NCBI RefSeq assembly: GCF_014651115.1
Contig: NZ_BMWG01000024.1
Coordinates: 79,591 to 143,590 of the forward strand
Origin: Streptomyces inusitatus
GTDB taxonomy: Bacteria > Actinomycetota > Actinomycetes > Streptomycetales > Streptomycetaceae
Reading direction: 5' to 3'
Length of the DNA stretch: 64,000 nt
In this document: positions 8,599 through 17,156 of the stretch, piece after piece
Position numbering within the stretch: position 1 is the stretch's first letter
Layout of the letters: each line of letters opens with the position of its first letter
Translations under genes and position numbers: made by a program
Notes under the pieces: model-generated
The model's input: only the letters and a program-made list of their open reading frames with translations
Databases searched by the model: none
Told to the model about the DNA's origin: nothing

Positions 8599-9135
8599 TC
8601 AAGCGGACGCGGCCGCCCGCAGCCGGGCGAACTCCTCGGCCATCGACTCGGCCGTCCAGCGCGCGTTCAGCCCACTCGGATTCGGCAGCGCCCAGATCCG
8701 GGTCGCGCCCACCGTCGTCTCCTGCGGACCGATCCGCGCCCCGCGCTCGCCGAACGCCGTGCGGTACGCGGTCACCCCGACCACCGCCAGCCACCGCGGC
8801 TCCAGCGCGGCCACCTTCTCCCGCAGCAGCCGGCCGCCCTCGCGCAACTCCTCCGCGTCCAGCTCGTCGGCGCGCGCCGTCGCCCTGGCCACCACATTGG
8901 TGATGCCCAGCCCGTACGACGGCAGCTCCCCCTGCTCCGAAGGCTTCAGCAGCCGCGGCGTGAAGCCCGAGAGGTGCAGAACCGGCCAGAATCGATTCCC
9001 CGGCCTCGCGAAGTGAAAACCGGTCGCCGCCGACAGCAGCCCCGGATTGATGCCGCAGAAAAGCACCTGAAGACCGCCCGCCACCACATCCTCCACGACG
9101 CGGTCACGGGCGGCTTCCAATTCCCCGGGGGTCAG
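8599..9135 (-). CDS. mug: G/U(T) mismatch-specific uracil/thymine DNA glycosylase (Mug), probable CTG start
   Basis: A Mug/TDG-family base-excision repair enzyme that removes uracil or thymine opposite guanine. The active-site motif GINPGL lies near residue 24 and the second motif LPNPSGLNA near residue 155. Taken from CTG the protein is 178 residues and begins L-T-P-G-E-L-E-A-A, matching the usual M-T-P-E-x-L-E-A-A start of the family; the only conventional in-frame start is a TTG five codons later. The CTG overlaps the purB stop as CTGA, exactly like the ATGA overlaps elsewhere in this window, so translation is probably coupled to purB. Family call certain, start inferred. Confidence 0.88.
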   Translation of the reverse strand: MTPGELEAARDRVVEDVVAGGLQVLFCGINPGLLSAATGFHFARPGNRFWPVLHLSGFTPRLLKPSEQGELPSYGLGITNVVARATARADELDAEELREGGRLLREKVAALEPRWLAVVGVTAYRTAFGERGARIGPQETTVGATRIWALPNPSGLNARWTAESMAEEFARLRAAASA

Positions 9136-10574
9136 AGGATCGACCCCGGGGTGTAGCCCGCCGCCGCCGGGTTCCGCTTGACGATCTCCTCGATACGGGA
9201 GACCACCGACGCGACCTGGCCCGCCGCCGCCCCGGTGAACGACAGCTTGTCCGCCATCAGGGCGTCCAGCTGCTCCCGGTCCAGCGGAATGCGCTCGTCC
9301 GAGGCGAGCTTCGGCAGCAGCTCATTGCGCTCCGCGCCCTGCTCGCGCATGGCCAGCGCGGCGGCCACCGCGTTCTCCTTGATGGCCTCGTGCGCCTCCT
9401 CGCGGCCCACCCCGGCCCGTACCGCGGCCATCAGCACCTTGGTGGTGGCGAGGAACGGCAGATACCGGTCGAGTTCCCGGGCGACCACGGCGGGGAAGGC
9501 GCCGAACTCGTCCAGTACCGTCAGGAAGGTCTCCAGCAGCCCGTCCAAAGCGAAGAACGCGTCCGGCAGCGCCACCCGGCGTACCACCGAGCAGGAGACA
9601 TCGCCCTCGTTCCACTGGTCGCCCGCCAGCTCGCCCGTCATCGAGGCGTAGCCGCGCAGAATGACCATGAGGCCGTTCACCCGCTCGCAGGAGCGCGTGT
9701 TCATCTTGTGCGGCATGGCCGAGGAACCGACCTGCCCCGGCTTGAAGCCCTCGGTGACCAGCTCGTGCCCGGCCATCAGCCGGATCGTCTTGGCGATCGA
9801 GGAGGGGGCCGCCGCGAGCTGCACCAGCGCGGTGACCACGTCGTAGTCGAGCGAGCGCGGATAGACCTGCCCGACCGAGGTGAACGCCTCGGCGAAGCCC
9901 AGATGGGCGGCGATGCGCCCCTCCAGCTCGGCCAGGGCCGCGTCGTCGCCGCCCAGCAGATCCAGCATGTCCTGCGCCGTGCCCACCGGGCCCTTGATGC
10001 CGCGCAGCGGATAGCGGCCCAGCAGGTCCTCCAGCCGCCCATGGGCGACCAGCAGCTCGTCGGCGGCGGTCGCGAAGCGCTTCCCGAGCGTCGTGGCCTG
10101 CGCGGCCACATTGTGCGAGCGCCCGGCCATCACCAGCTCGGCGTACTCGGCGGACAGCTTCCCGAGCCGGGCCAGCACCGCGACCGTGCGGTCGCGCACC
10201 AGCTCCAGAGAGAGCCGGATCTGGAGCTGCTCCACATTCTCGGTCAGATCGCGGGAGGTCATCCCCTTGTGGATCTGCTCATGACCGGCGAGGGCGTTGA
10301 ACTCCTCGATCCGGGCCTTCACATCGTGCCGGGTGATCTTCTCGCGCTCGGCGATCGAGGCCAGATCGACCTGGTCGAGCACGCGTTCGTAGTCGTCGAT
10401 GGCCGCTTCGGGGACCTCGATACCGAGATCCTTCTGCGCGCGCAGAACCGCGAGCCAGAGCCGGCGCTCCAGTCTCACCTTCTGCTCGGGAGACCAGAGA
10501 GCGGCCAGCTCCACCGAGGCATAGCGGCCGGCCAGGACATTGGGGATGCGAGGCTTCGCAGACACAGCAGTCAC
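9132..10574 (-). CDS. purB: Adenylosuccinate lyase
   Basis: A 480-residue fumarase/aspartase-superfamily enzyme that cleaves SAICAR to AICAR and adenylosuccinate to AMP, two steps of purine synthesis. The flexible signature loop GSSAMPHKMN near residue 286 carries the catalytic Ser; conserved TSRDLTEN and AGRSHN segments supply the other catalytic residues. Length matches the actinobacterial form. The gene is upstream of mug in a 4-nt CTGA overlap and is preceded by a short untranslated region after the convergent-free SGNH gene 59 bp away. No riboswitch was seen upstream. Confidence 0.97.
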   Translation of the reverse strand: MTAVSAKPRIPNVLAGRYASVELAALWSPEQKVRLERRLWLAVLRAQKDLGIEVPEAAIDDYERVLDQVDLASIAEREKITRHDVKARIEEFNALAGHEQIHKGMTSRDLTENVEQLQIRLSLELVRDRTVAVLARLGKLSAEYAELVMAGRSHNVAAQATTLGKRFATAADELLVAHGRLEDLLGRYPLRGIKGPVGTAQDMLDLLGGDDAALAELEGRIAAHLGFAEAFTSVGQVYPRSLDYDVVTALVQLAAAPSSIAKTIRLMAGHELVTEGFKPGQVGSSAMPHKMNTRSCERVNGLMVILRGYASMTGELAGDQWNEGDVSCSVVRRVALPDAFFALDGLLETFLTVLDEFGAFPAVVARELDRYLPFLATTKVLMAAVRAGVGREEAHEAIKENAVAAALAMREQGAERNELLPKLASDERIPLDREQLDALMADKLSFTGAAAGQVASVVSRIEEIVKRNPAAAGYTPGSIL

Positions 10575-10633
10575 ACGGCCAGATTCTACTGGCGCTTCCC
10601 GCAGGTCAGCGCCCCGGTCACAGTTGTATGTTG

Positions 10634-11437
10634 CTACGAGGGCCGCTCCGCGCGATCCGGCCCCGGCGGCGGCTCGTACGGCAGCAGCTCCGGCCGCTTC
10701 GCCGGGAGCCCGTCCCCCGAGGAGCGGCCGGTCAGCCGCCGCCCCACCCAGGGCCCCAGATGGCGGCGGGCGAACCGCAGATCATCGGCCCGCCGGGCCG
10801 CCCACCCCACCGGGGCGGCCGGCGGCAGCGGCGTCCGCCAGTCGTCCCCGGCCGTCAGCCCCAGCGCCTGCCAGACGGCCTCGGCGACCCGGCGATGCCC
10901 CTCCGCCGTCAGATGCAGCCGGTCCGCGTCCCACAGCCGGGGATCGCCCAGCGCCCCCGAGCCGTACAGATCCACCACCAGCGCGCCGTGCCGGGCCGCG
11001 ACCGCGTCCACCACGGCGAACAGCTCCTCCATCCGGGGCCGGAAGCGGTCCATCACCGGCCCCGAGCGCCCCGGGCTGCGCATCAGCACCAGCCGTCGGC
11101 AGGAGGGCGCGAGCGCCGCCGCGGCCTCCTCCAGCCGCGCCCGCACCCCGCCCATGTCGCACGAGGGGCGCAGCGCGTCATTGAGGCCGCCCACCAGCGT
11201 CACCAGATCGGCCCGCATCGCGGCGGCGGGGGCGACCTGCTCGTCCACGATCTGGCCGATGAGCTTCCCGCGCACCGCGAGATTGGCGTACCGGAAACCC
11301 GGCGAACGGGCGGCGAGCCGGGCCGCGAGAAGATCCGCCCAGCCCCGGTAGGAACCGTCGGGCAGCAGATCGGACATTCCCTCGGTGAAGGAATCACCCA
11401 CCGCGACAAAACTTGTGTAGTTGGCACTCGTCTCCAT
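10634..11437 (-). CDS. SGNH/GDSL-family hydrolase
   Basis: A 267-residue esterase/lipase-like protein of the SGNH fold. Block I is FVAVGDSFTEGM at residue 9 (nucleophile Ser), block III is GGLND near residue 78, and block V is DRLHLTAEGH near residue 170, which supplies the Asp-His pair, so the active site is complete. There is no signal peptide; it is probably cytoplasmic. The C-terminal tail after residue 220 is rich in Arg and Pro and lacks recognisable features. The substrate is unknown. A strong hairpin lies between its start and the CNNM gene upstream, so it is likely transcribed separately. Confidence 0.88.
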   Translation of the reverse strand: METSANYTSFVAVGDSFTEGMSDLLPDGSYRGWADLLAARLAARSPGFRYANLAVRGKLIGQIVDEQVAPAAAMRADLVTLVGGLNDALRPSCDMGGVRARLEEAAAALAPSCRRLVLMRSPGRSGPVMDRFRPRMEELFAVVDAVAARHGALVVDLYGSGALGDPRLWDADRLHLTAEGHRRVAEAVWQALGLTAGDDWRTPLPPAAPVGWAARRADDLRFARRHLGPWVGRRLTGRSSGDGLPAKRPELLPYEPPPGPDRAERPS

Positions 11438-11486
11438 GGCGCTGACGATCCTACCGCCGGGTACACACCGTGCGCCGGGCGGAGAC

Positions 11487-11529
11487 GGCCGTGGCCCGGG
11501 CCCCCTCGAAGGGGACCCGGGCCACGGCC
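11487..11529 (-). terminator. Long GC hairpin after the CNNM pair
   Basis: A perfect 14-bp outer stem (GGCCGTGGCCCGGG), one C-A mismatch, a 5-bp inner stem and a CGA loop. It lies 10 bp past the stop of the second CNNM gene and before the SGNH gene. It has no U-run, as is common for Streptomyces terminators. Confidence 0.75.
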
Positions 11530-11538
11530 CGCGGAAGA

Positions 11539-12552
11539 TCAGTCGCGCCTGCCGACCAGCTCCCGCAGCACGTCCTCCATGGTGACCAGACCTTCCGGAG
11601 CGCCGTCGTCGTCCAGCACCGCCGCCAGATGGGTACGGCTGCGGCGCATCGCGGTCAGCACGTCGTCCAGCGGGGTCACCCCGCGCACCCGGGCGATCGG
11701 CCGCATGGCCGCCACCGGGAACGGCTCGTCGCGCGGGGCCGCGTCCAGCGCGTCCTTCACATGGAGATAGCCGAGAATGCCCCGGCCCGCGTCGGCCACG
11801 GGGAACCGCGAGAACCCGGACTCCGCCGACAGCAGCTCCAGCTGCTCCGGGGTCGTCCCGACCCGTGCGTACACCACCTGCTCGACCGGCATGATCACAT
11901 CGCGCACCGGACGGCGGCCCAGCTCCAGGGCGTCGCGCAGCCGCTCGGCCGAACGGTCGTCCAGCAGACCGGCGTCACCCGCGTCCGCCACCATCCGGGC
12001 CAGCTCGTCGTCCGAGTACGTGGCCGAGACCTCGTCCTTGGCGTCCACCTTCAGCAGCCGCAGCAGCGTGTTGGCGAAGGCGTTGATCGTGAAGATCACC
12101 GGGCGCAGCCCGCGCGCCACCGCCACCAGCGGCGGGCCGAGCAGCAGCGCGGTGCGCGTCGGCTCGGCGAGCGCGATGTTCTTCGGCACCATCTCGCCGA
12201 GGAGCATGTGCAGATACGTCGCCAGCGACAGGGCGATGACGAACGAGATCGGATGGATCGCGCCGTCGGGCACCCCGAGCGAGTGGAACACCGGCTCCAG
12301 CAGATGCGCGATCGCCGGCTCGGCGACGATGCCGAGGATCAGGGTGCACAGGGTGATGCCCAGCTGAGCCGCCGCCAGCAGCGCCGACACATGCTCCAGC
12401 CCCCACAGCACACTGCGGGCACGCCGGTCGCCGGCCTCCGCGGCCGGCTCGATCTGACTGCGGCGCACGGAGATCAGGGCGAACTCCGCGCCCACGAAGA
12501 AGGCGTTGACCACCAGGGTCAGCAGACCGATGAGAAGCTGAATCGCGATCAT
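11539..12552 (-). CDS. CNNM/CorC-type membrane protein with CBS pair (second of two)
   Basis: A 337-residue protein with an N-terminal CNNM (DUF21) domain of three to four membrane segments (from MIAIQLLIGLLTLVVNAFFVG) and a pair of CBS domains (about residues 205-330) ending in LVTMEDVLRELVGR. Relatives are Mg/Co transporters or exporters, once called hemolysin C-like. It lacks the C-terminal transporter-associated CorC_HlyC domain present in its upstream paralogue, so it may be a partner subunit. Its ATG overlaps the stop of the upstream gene as ATGA, so the two are translated together. Ion specificity is inferred from the family. Confidence 0.9.
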   Translation of the reverse strand: MIAIQLLIGLLTLVVNAFFVGAEFALISVRRSQIEPAAEAGDRRARSVLWGLEHVSALLAAAQLGITLCTLILGIVAEPAIAHLLEPVFHSLGVPDGAIHPISFVIALSLATYLHMLLGEMVPKNIALAEPTRTALLLGPPLVAVARGLRPVIFTINAFANTLLRLLKVDAKDEVSATYSDDELARMVADAGDAGLLDDRSAERLRDALELGRRPVRDVIMPVEQVVYARVGTTPEQLELLSAESGFSRFPVADAGRGILGYLHVKDALDAAPRDEPFPVAAMRPIARVRGVTPLDDVLTAMRRSRTHLAAVLDDDGAPEGLVTMEDVLRELVGRRD

Positions 12553-13901
12553 CGTCCGGCCTCCTTGGAACCCGAACCGGCGGACACGTCGGACGGACCC
12601 GACGGCGCGTGCATCAGCACCCGCGCGGCCCGCCGCCCGGAGGCGTCGACGACATCGAGCCGCCACCCCTCCAGATCGATGCGGTCACCCTCGGCCGGGA
12701 TCCTCCCCAGCTCGGTGGCGACGAGACCGGCGAGGGTCTCGTACGGACCCTCCGGCACCTTCAGCCCGACCTGCTCCAGCTGGTCGGTGCGGGCCGCGCC
12801 GTCGGCCGACCACAGCGGGCGGCCGTCGGCGTCCTCACCGGCCGGGGCCAGATCGGGGGTCTCGTGCGGATCGTGCTCGTCGCGCACCTCGCCGACGACC
12901 TCCTCGACGATGTCCTCCATCGTCACCACTCCGGCCGTGCCGCCGTACTCGTCGATGACCACGGCCATCGTCGATTTGCCGCCGAGGCGGTCCAGCAACC
13001 GGTCCACGGTCAGTGTCTCCGGCACCAGCAAAGGCTCCCGCAGCACGTCGGAGACGCTCCGGCGCGGCCGAAGCTCCGCCGGGATCGCCAGCACGTCCTT
13101 GATGTGCGCGATGCCGACGACCGTGTCGAGACTGCCCCGGTACACCGGGAAGCGCGACAGACCGGTCGCCCGGGTGGCGTTGGCCACGTCCTCGGCCGTC
13201 GCCTGCACCTCCAGCGCCGTCACCTGGACCCGCGGGGTCATGACATTCTCCGCGGTCAGCTCGGACAGGCTCAGCGTGCGGACGAACAGCTCGGCCGTGT
13301 CCGCCTCCAGCGAGCCCTCCTTCGCCGAGTGACGGGCGAGCGCCACCAGCTCCTGCGGGCTGCGCGCGGAGGCCAGCTCCTCGGTCGGCTCCATACCGAG
13401 CCGGCGCAGGATGTGGTTGGCGGTGTTGTTGAGATGGCTGATGAGCGGTTTGAACGCGGCGGTGAAGAGCCGCTGCGCCGGGGCCACGACCTTCGCGACG
13501 GCCAGCGGGGAGGAGATCGCCCAGTTCTTGGGGACCAGCTCGCCGACGACCATCAGCACGACCGTGGAGAAGGCGGTGCCGAGCACCAGGGCGACCGACG
13601 AGGTCACCGAGGAGGAGAGCCCGAGGCCCTCCAGCGGACCGCGGATGAGCTTGGAGATCGAGGGCTCGGAGAGCATGCCGACGACCAGATTGGTCACGGT
13701 GATGCCCAGCTGCGCGCCGGAGAGCTGGAAGGTCAGCCCCCGCACGGCCTTGAGGGCGCTCGCCGCACCGCGCTCGCCGCGCGCGACGGCGCTTTCGAGG
13801 TCGGAGCGCTCGACGGTGGTGAGGGAGAACTCCGCCGCCACGAAGACGCCACAGGCGAGCGAGAGGAGCAGTGCCACGATCAGAAGGAGCACTTCGGTCA
13901 T
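12549..13901 (-). CDS. CNNM/CorC-type membrane protein with CBS pair and CorC_HlyC domain (first of two)
   Basis: A 450-residue paralogue of the next gene with all three family domains: CNNM/DUF21 membrane domain (residues 1-200, starting MTEVLLLIVALLLSLACGVFVAAEF), two CBS domains (about 215-340, with VVIDEYGGTAGVVTMEDIVEEVVGE split by the typical DEYGG motif), and a C-terminal CorC_HlyC domain (about 355-435). The family is linked to Mg2+/Co2+ homeostasis at the cytoplasmic membrane. The two genes together likely form a heteromeric unit. The C-terminal 15 residues are Ser/Gly-rich. Confidence 0.92.
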   Translation of the reverse strand: MTEVLLLIVALLLSLACGVFVAAEFSLTTVERSDLESAVARGERGAASALKAVRGLTFQLSGAQLGITVTNLVVGMLSEPSISKLIRGPLEGLGLSSSVTSSVALVLGTAFSTVVLMVVGELVPKNWAISSPLAVAKVVAPAQRLFTAAFKPLISHLNNTANHILRRLGMEPTEELASARSPQELVALARHSAKEGSLEADTAELFVRTLSLSELTAENVMTPRVQVTALEVQATAEDVANATRATGLSRFPVYRGSLDTVVGIAHIKDVLAIPAELRPRRSVSDVLREPLLVPETLTVDRLLDRLGGKSTMAVVIDEYGGTAGVVTMEDIVEEVVGEVRDEHDPHETPDLAPAGEDADGRPLWSADGAARTDQLEQVGLKVPEGPYETLAGLVATELGRIPAEGDRIDLEGWRLDVVDASGRRAARVLMHAPSGPSDVSAGSGSKEAGR

Positions 13902-14167
13902 CGGGCCACCTCCGTCCCACGGCCGGACGGATACGGGAGGGGCGCTCGATGTCTGCTACTGGGAGGCTCGTCCATGGACGGACGCTCACACCTTTCGTAT
14001 GGAGAGTAGTGATCCACCCCATCGTAAAGGACCGGCAAAGTCGGTGACGGGACGGGCTGTCTCCAGATTATCCGGAAGGCGGCCCGGACAAGCCACGCCA
14101 GGGGACCGCACACCCGTCGGACCGGACGCGCGGTCCCCCGGGAAAGGCCTCCGGCGGTCTCCTCCGC

Positions 14168-14608
14168 TCAGCGGGCGGCGGCGGGCCCGGCGTACGGCTT
14201 CACCCAGCGCCGCCAGTGATCCTCACGCCGGTACCCGGCGGCGGCCCAGGCCCGCCGCGCCCGCTCGTTGGCCTCCAGCACCATCGCGTCCCCGCGCCGC
14301 CCGCCCACCGCGGCGAACCGCGCCTCGGCCGCTTTCAGCAGCGCCGTGCCGATGCCCCGGCGGCGGAAGGCGGGAAGAACGGCGAGCCGGTACAGCGAGC
14401 AGCGCCAGCCGTCCCAGCCCGCGATCACCGAACCCACCAGCCTCCCCCCGGACTCGGCGAGGATCAGCGCCTCGGGGTCGCGGGCGATCAGCCGGCCGAC
14501 GCCTTCCACGTCGTCGGTGATGCTCGTGCCCTCGGCGGCCTCGGCCCAGAAGGCCAGCACGGTCTCGGCCTCATCGGCCCTCGCGGTGCGTATACGCAGG
14601 TCGGTCAT
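14168..14608 (-). CDS. GNAT-family N-acetyltransferase
   Basis: A 146-residue single-domain GNAT acetyltransferase that would transfer acetyl from acetyl-CoA to an amine. The CoA pyrophosphate motif RRRGIGTALLKAAE (Q/RxxGxG/A) lies near residue 85, followed by a C-terminal ANERARRAWAAAGYRRED that is the usual motif B. The start at MTDLRIRTA begins the first beta strand exactly as in the family. The substrate is unknown. It lies 267 bp upstream of the CNNM pair on the same strand and 66 bp downstream of the VOC gene, so it is probably its own unit. Confidence 0.85.
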   Translation of the reverse strand: MTDLRIRTARADEAETVLAFWAEAAEGTSITDDVEGVGRLIARDPEALILAESGGRLVGSVIAGWDGWRCSLYRLAVLPAFRRRGIGTALLKAAEARFAAVGGRRGDAMVLEANERARRAWAAAGYRREDHWRRWVKPYAGPAAAR

Positions 14609-14673
14609 GGCCCCAGAGCCAAGCACGAGGGCCCCGGGCCGGGCCACCGCTTTCCGCCGGTGGCTCCCGCTCG

Positions 14674-15042
14674 CTACCCGGCCGGGTCGGTCGGCGACTC
14701 GACGAAGCAGAACTCATTGCCCTCCGGGTCCTGAAGCACCTGGAACCTGCCCTGGGGATCGGCGACCACCGGACCGACCGGCCTCGCGCCGAGCCCGACC
14801 GCCGTCTCGGCCGCCCGCTCCACATCCCCCGCCTCCGCGTCCAGGTCCAGATGGACCCGGTTCTTCACGGCCTTGCCCTCCGGCACCCGCTGGAACGCCA
14901 GGCGCGGACCCTCGGGCGGGTCGACGAAGGACCAGTCGGGCCCCCGGTCGACCGGCGCCCCGCCCAGCAGAGCGGCCCAGAACCGCACCAGACGGGCGGG
15001 CTCCCCGCAGTCGAAGACGATCTCGCTGATCCTTGTCGCCAT
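14674..15042 (-). CDS. VOC-superfamily (glyoxalase-like) protein at the end of the biotin operon
   Basis: A 122-residue glyoxalase/bleomycin-resistance/dioxygenase-fold protein with the paired beta-alpha-beta-beta-beta modules; the C-terminal DPEGNEFCFVE is the characteristic metal-side strand. It starts 5 bp after the bioD stop, so it is almost certainly cotranscribed with bioB-bioA-bioD. Its N-terminal half keeps a candidate metal ligand in NRVHLDLD and the C-terminal half the Glu of FCFVE. Function is unknown. A role linked to biotin precursors or simple read-through cotranscription are both possible. Confidence 0.85.
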   Translation of the reverse strand: MATRISEIVFDCGEPARLVRFWAALLGGAPVDRGPDWSFVDPPEGPRLAFQRVPEGKAVKNRVHLDLDAEAGDVERAAETAVGLGARPVGPVVADPQGRFQVLQDPEGNEFCFVESPTDPAG

Positions 15043-15047
15043 CCCGC

Positions 15048-15782
15048 TCACCCCATCGCGGCGGCCGGCACGCCGCCGTTCATCGAGGCCGTGAACGCGT
15101 CCGCGTCCCACCGGCCGCCCAGAATCGGAGCGAGCCAGTCGGCGGCCCGCTCCCGGAACACCGTAGGGGCCAGCCGGCCGGCCCCCGCCGGCACCGCCCC
15201 CAGCAGCGGCGCGCCGGCCGCCTCCGGAAGATCGAACAGATTGCACCGCGCGGCGAGATCGGGCTCGGCCGGCCAGCTCCCGACCACCACACCGAGCTGG
15301 TCGATGCCCCGGGCGCGCAGCGCCTCGCCGGTGAGCGCCACCGAGTTGAGCGTGCCAAGACCCGCCGGGGCGACCACCAGCACCGGCGCGCCGAGCAGCT
15401 GCGCGGCGTCGGCGAGGGTGTCGCCGTCGGCGTCGAACCGTACGAGCAGCCCGCCCGCGCCCTCGACCACCACCAGGTCGTACTCACGGGCCAGCCGGCC
15501 GACGCACTCGGCGACCGCCTGGGCCCGCACCCCGGGCAGCTCGGCCCGCCGGGCGGCGGCGGCGGGCGCGAGCGGCTCCCGGAAGCGGGCCAGCTCCACG
15601 CCGTACACCTGCCCGCCGAGCCTGCGCACCTCGTCCAGATCGCCCGGCTCCCCGGGCTCGACACCGGTCTGGGCGGGCTTGGCCACGGCGACCCGGCGGC
15701 CCTTCGCGAGGGCCACGACCGCGGCGGTGACCACGGTCTTCCCGATCTCCGTGCCGGTGCCGGAGACGACGATGACGGACAT
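15048..15782 (-). CDS. bioD: Dethiobiotin synthetase
   Basis: A 244-residue P-loop enzyme that carboxylates 7,8-diaminopelargonate with ATP and CO2 to form the ureido ring of dethiobiotin, the third step of biotin ring assembly. The Walker-type loop GTEIGKTVVTAA is at residues 8-19 and the VVEGAGGLLV motif near residue 115 closes the active site. It follows bioA after 81 bp that contain a hairpin, and the VOC gene follows after 5 bp. The length is normal for BioD. Confidence 0.95.
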   Translation of the reverse strand: MSVIVVSGTGTEIGKTVVTAAVVALAKGRRVAVAKPAQTGVEPGEPGDLDEVRRLGGQVYGVELARFREPLAPAAAARRAELPGVRAQAVAECVGRLAREYDLVVVEGAGGLLVRFDADGDTLADAAQLLGAPVLVVAPAGLGTLNSVALTGEALRARGIDQLGVVVGSWPAEPDLAARCNLFDLPEAAGAPLLGAVPAGAGRLAPTVFRERAADWLAPILGGRWDADAFTASMNGGVPAAAMG

Positions 15783-15821
15783 GCGGTTGCTCTGCCTTTC
15801 CTGGCCGTTCTGTTCTGTCCT

Positions 15822-15853
15822 CCCCTCCGGGGCCGGGACCGGTCCCGGAGGGG
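15822..15853 (-). terminator. Hairpin between bioA and bioD
   Basis: A 10-bp perfect stem (CCCCTCCGGG) closes a loop that itself contains GACCGGTC. It lies in the 81-bp gap, so it may be a partial terminator, an attenuator or an RNA processing site that lowers bioD expression relative to bioA. Function is inferred. Confidence 0.45.
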
Positions 15854-15863
15854 CCTCGTACGC

Positions 15864-17156
15864 TCAGCCCGCCGCCGCCGCCGCGCACACCCCCGCGCAC
15901 AGCCGCGCCAGATCCTCGTCGTCCGTCACATACGGCGGCATCACATAGACCAGGTCCCGGAACGGCCGCAGCCACACCCCGGCCCGCACCGCGGCCCCGG
16001 TCGCCGCCGCCATGTCCACCTGATGGTCGAGCTGGACCACGCCGATGCCGCCCAGGACCCGCACCTCGGCGACCCCGGGCAGCTCCCCGGCCGCCGCCAG
16101 CCCCTCCCACAGCCCCGACTCCAGGCGCTTGACGTCCCGCTCCCACTCCCCGGCCAGCAGCAGATCGACGGAGGCCAGCGCCACCGAGGCGGCCAGCGGA
16201 TTGGCCATGAAGGTCGGCCCGTGCGCCAGCACGGGGACCTCGCCCCGGGATATGCCCTCCGCGACCCCGCTGGTGCACAAGGTCGCCGCCATCGAGAGAT
16301 AACCGCCGGTCAGCGCCTTGCCCAGACACATCACATCGGGTGAGACCCCGGCCGCCCCGGCGGCGAACAGAGTGCCGGACCGCCCGAATCCCGTCGCGAT
16401 CTCGTCGAAGACCAGCAGCACCCCGTGCGCGTCGCACGCCTCCCGGAGCACCCGCAGATACGCGGGGGAGTGGAACCGCATCCCGCCCGCGCCCTGCACC
16501 ACCGGCTCCACGATCACCGCGGCGAGTTCATCGGCGTGCCGGGCGACCAGCTCGCGCAGCTGCTCCGCGTACGACTCCTCGTACTCCGCGGGAGGCGCGT
16601 CCGCGAAGATCTGGCGGGGCAGCGCCCCCGACCAGAGCCGGTGCATCCCGCCGTCGGGGTCGCAGACCGCCATCGGCTGCCAGGTGTCCCCGTGGTAGCC
16701 GCCGCGCCAGGTCAGCAGCCGCCGCTTGGCCGGGCGGCCCAGCGAGCGCCAGTACTGGAGACACATCTTGACCGCGACTTCGACCGAGACCGAGCCCGAG
16801 TCGGAGAGGAACACATGGCGCAGCGGCTCGGGAGTGATCTCCACCAGCCTGGCCGCCAGCCGGACGGCGGGCTCGTGCGTGAGCCCGCCGAACATCACAT
16901 GGCTCATCCGCTCCAGCTGGCCGCGCGCCGCCTCGTTGAGCACGGGGTGGTTGTAGCCGTGGATCGCCGACCACCACGAGGACATCCCGTCGATCAGCTC
17001 CCGCCGCCCGTGCACCGGTTCGGCCAGCCTCAGCCGTACCCCCGATGCCGACTCCACCACCAGCGGATCGGCGCGGCCCGGCATGGGGCCGTAGGGGTGC
17101 CAGACATGGGCCCGGTCCAGGGCCAGCAGCTCGGGTACGGAGAGCGGCTCAGGCAT
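15864..17156 (-). CDS. bioA: Adenosylmethionine-8-amino-7-oxononanoate aminotransferase
   Basis: A 430-residue fold-type I PLP aminotransferase that converts KAPA to DAPA using S-adenosylmethionine as amino donor. The N-terminal substrate motif HVWHPYGPM is at residues 16-24, MSSWWSAIHGYNHP follows, and the PLP lysine is in CLGKALTGGY near residue 285. The ATG at 17154-17156 overlaps the bioB coding end by 8 nt, so translation is coupled. Start chosen because MPEPLSVPEL begins at the family position. Confidence 0.96.
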   Translation of the reverse strand: MPEPLSVPELLALDRAHVWHPYGPMPGRADPLVVESASGVRLRLAEPVHGRRELIDGMSSWWSAIHGYNHPVLNEAARGQLERMSHVMFGGLTHEPAVRLAARLVEITPEPLRHVFLSDSGSVSVEVAVKMCLQYWRSLGRPAKRRLLTWRGGYHGDTWQPMAVCDPDGGMHRLWSGALPRQIFADAPPAEYEESYAEQLRELVARHADELAAVIVEPVVQGAGGMRFHSPAYLRVLREACDAHGVLLVFDEIATGFGRSGTLFAAGAAGVSPDVMCLGKALTGGYLSMAATLCTSGVAEGISRGEVPVLAHGPTFMANPLAASVALASVDLLLAGEWERDVKRLESGLWEGLAAAGELPGVAEVRVLGGIGVVQLDHQVDMAAATGAAVRAGVWLRPFRDLVYVMPPYVTDDEDLARLCAGVCAAAAAG

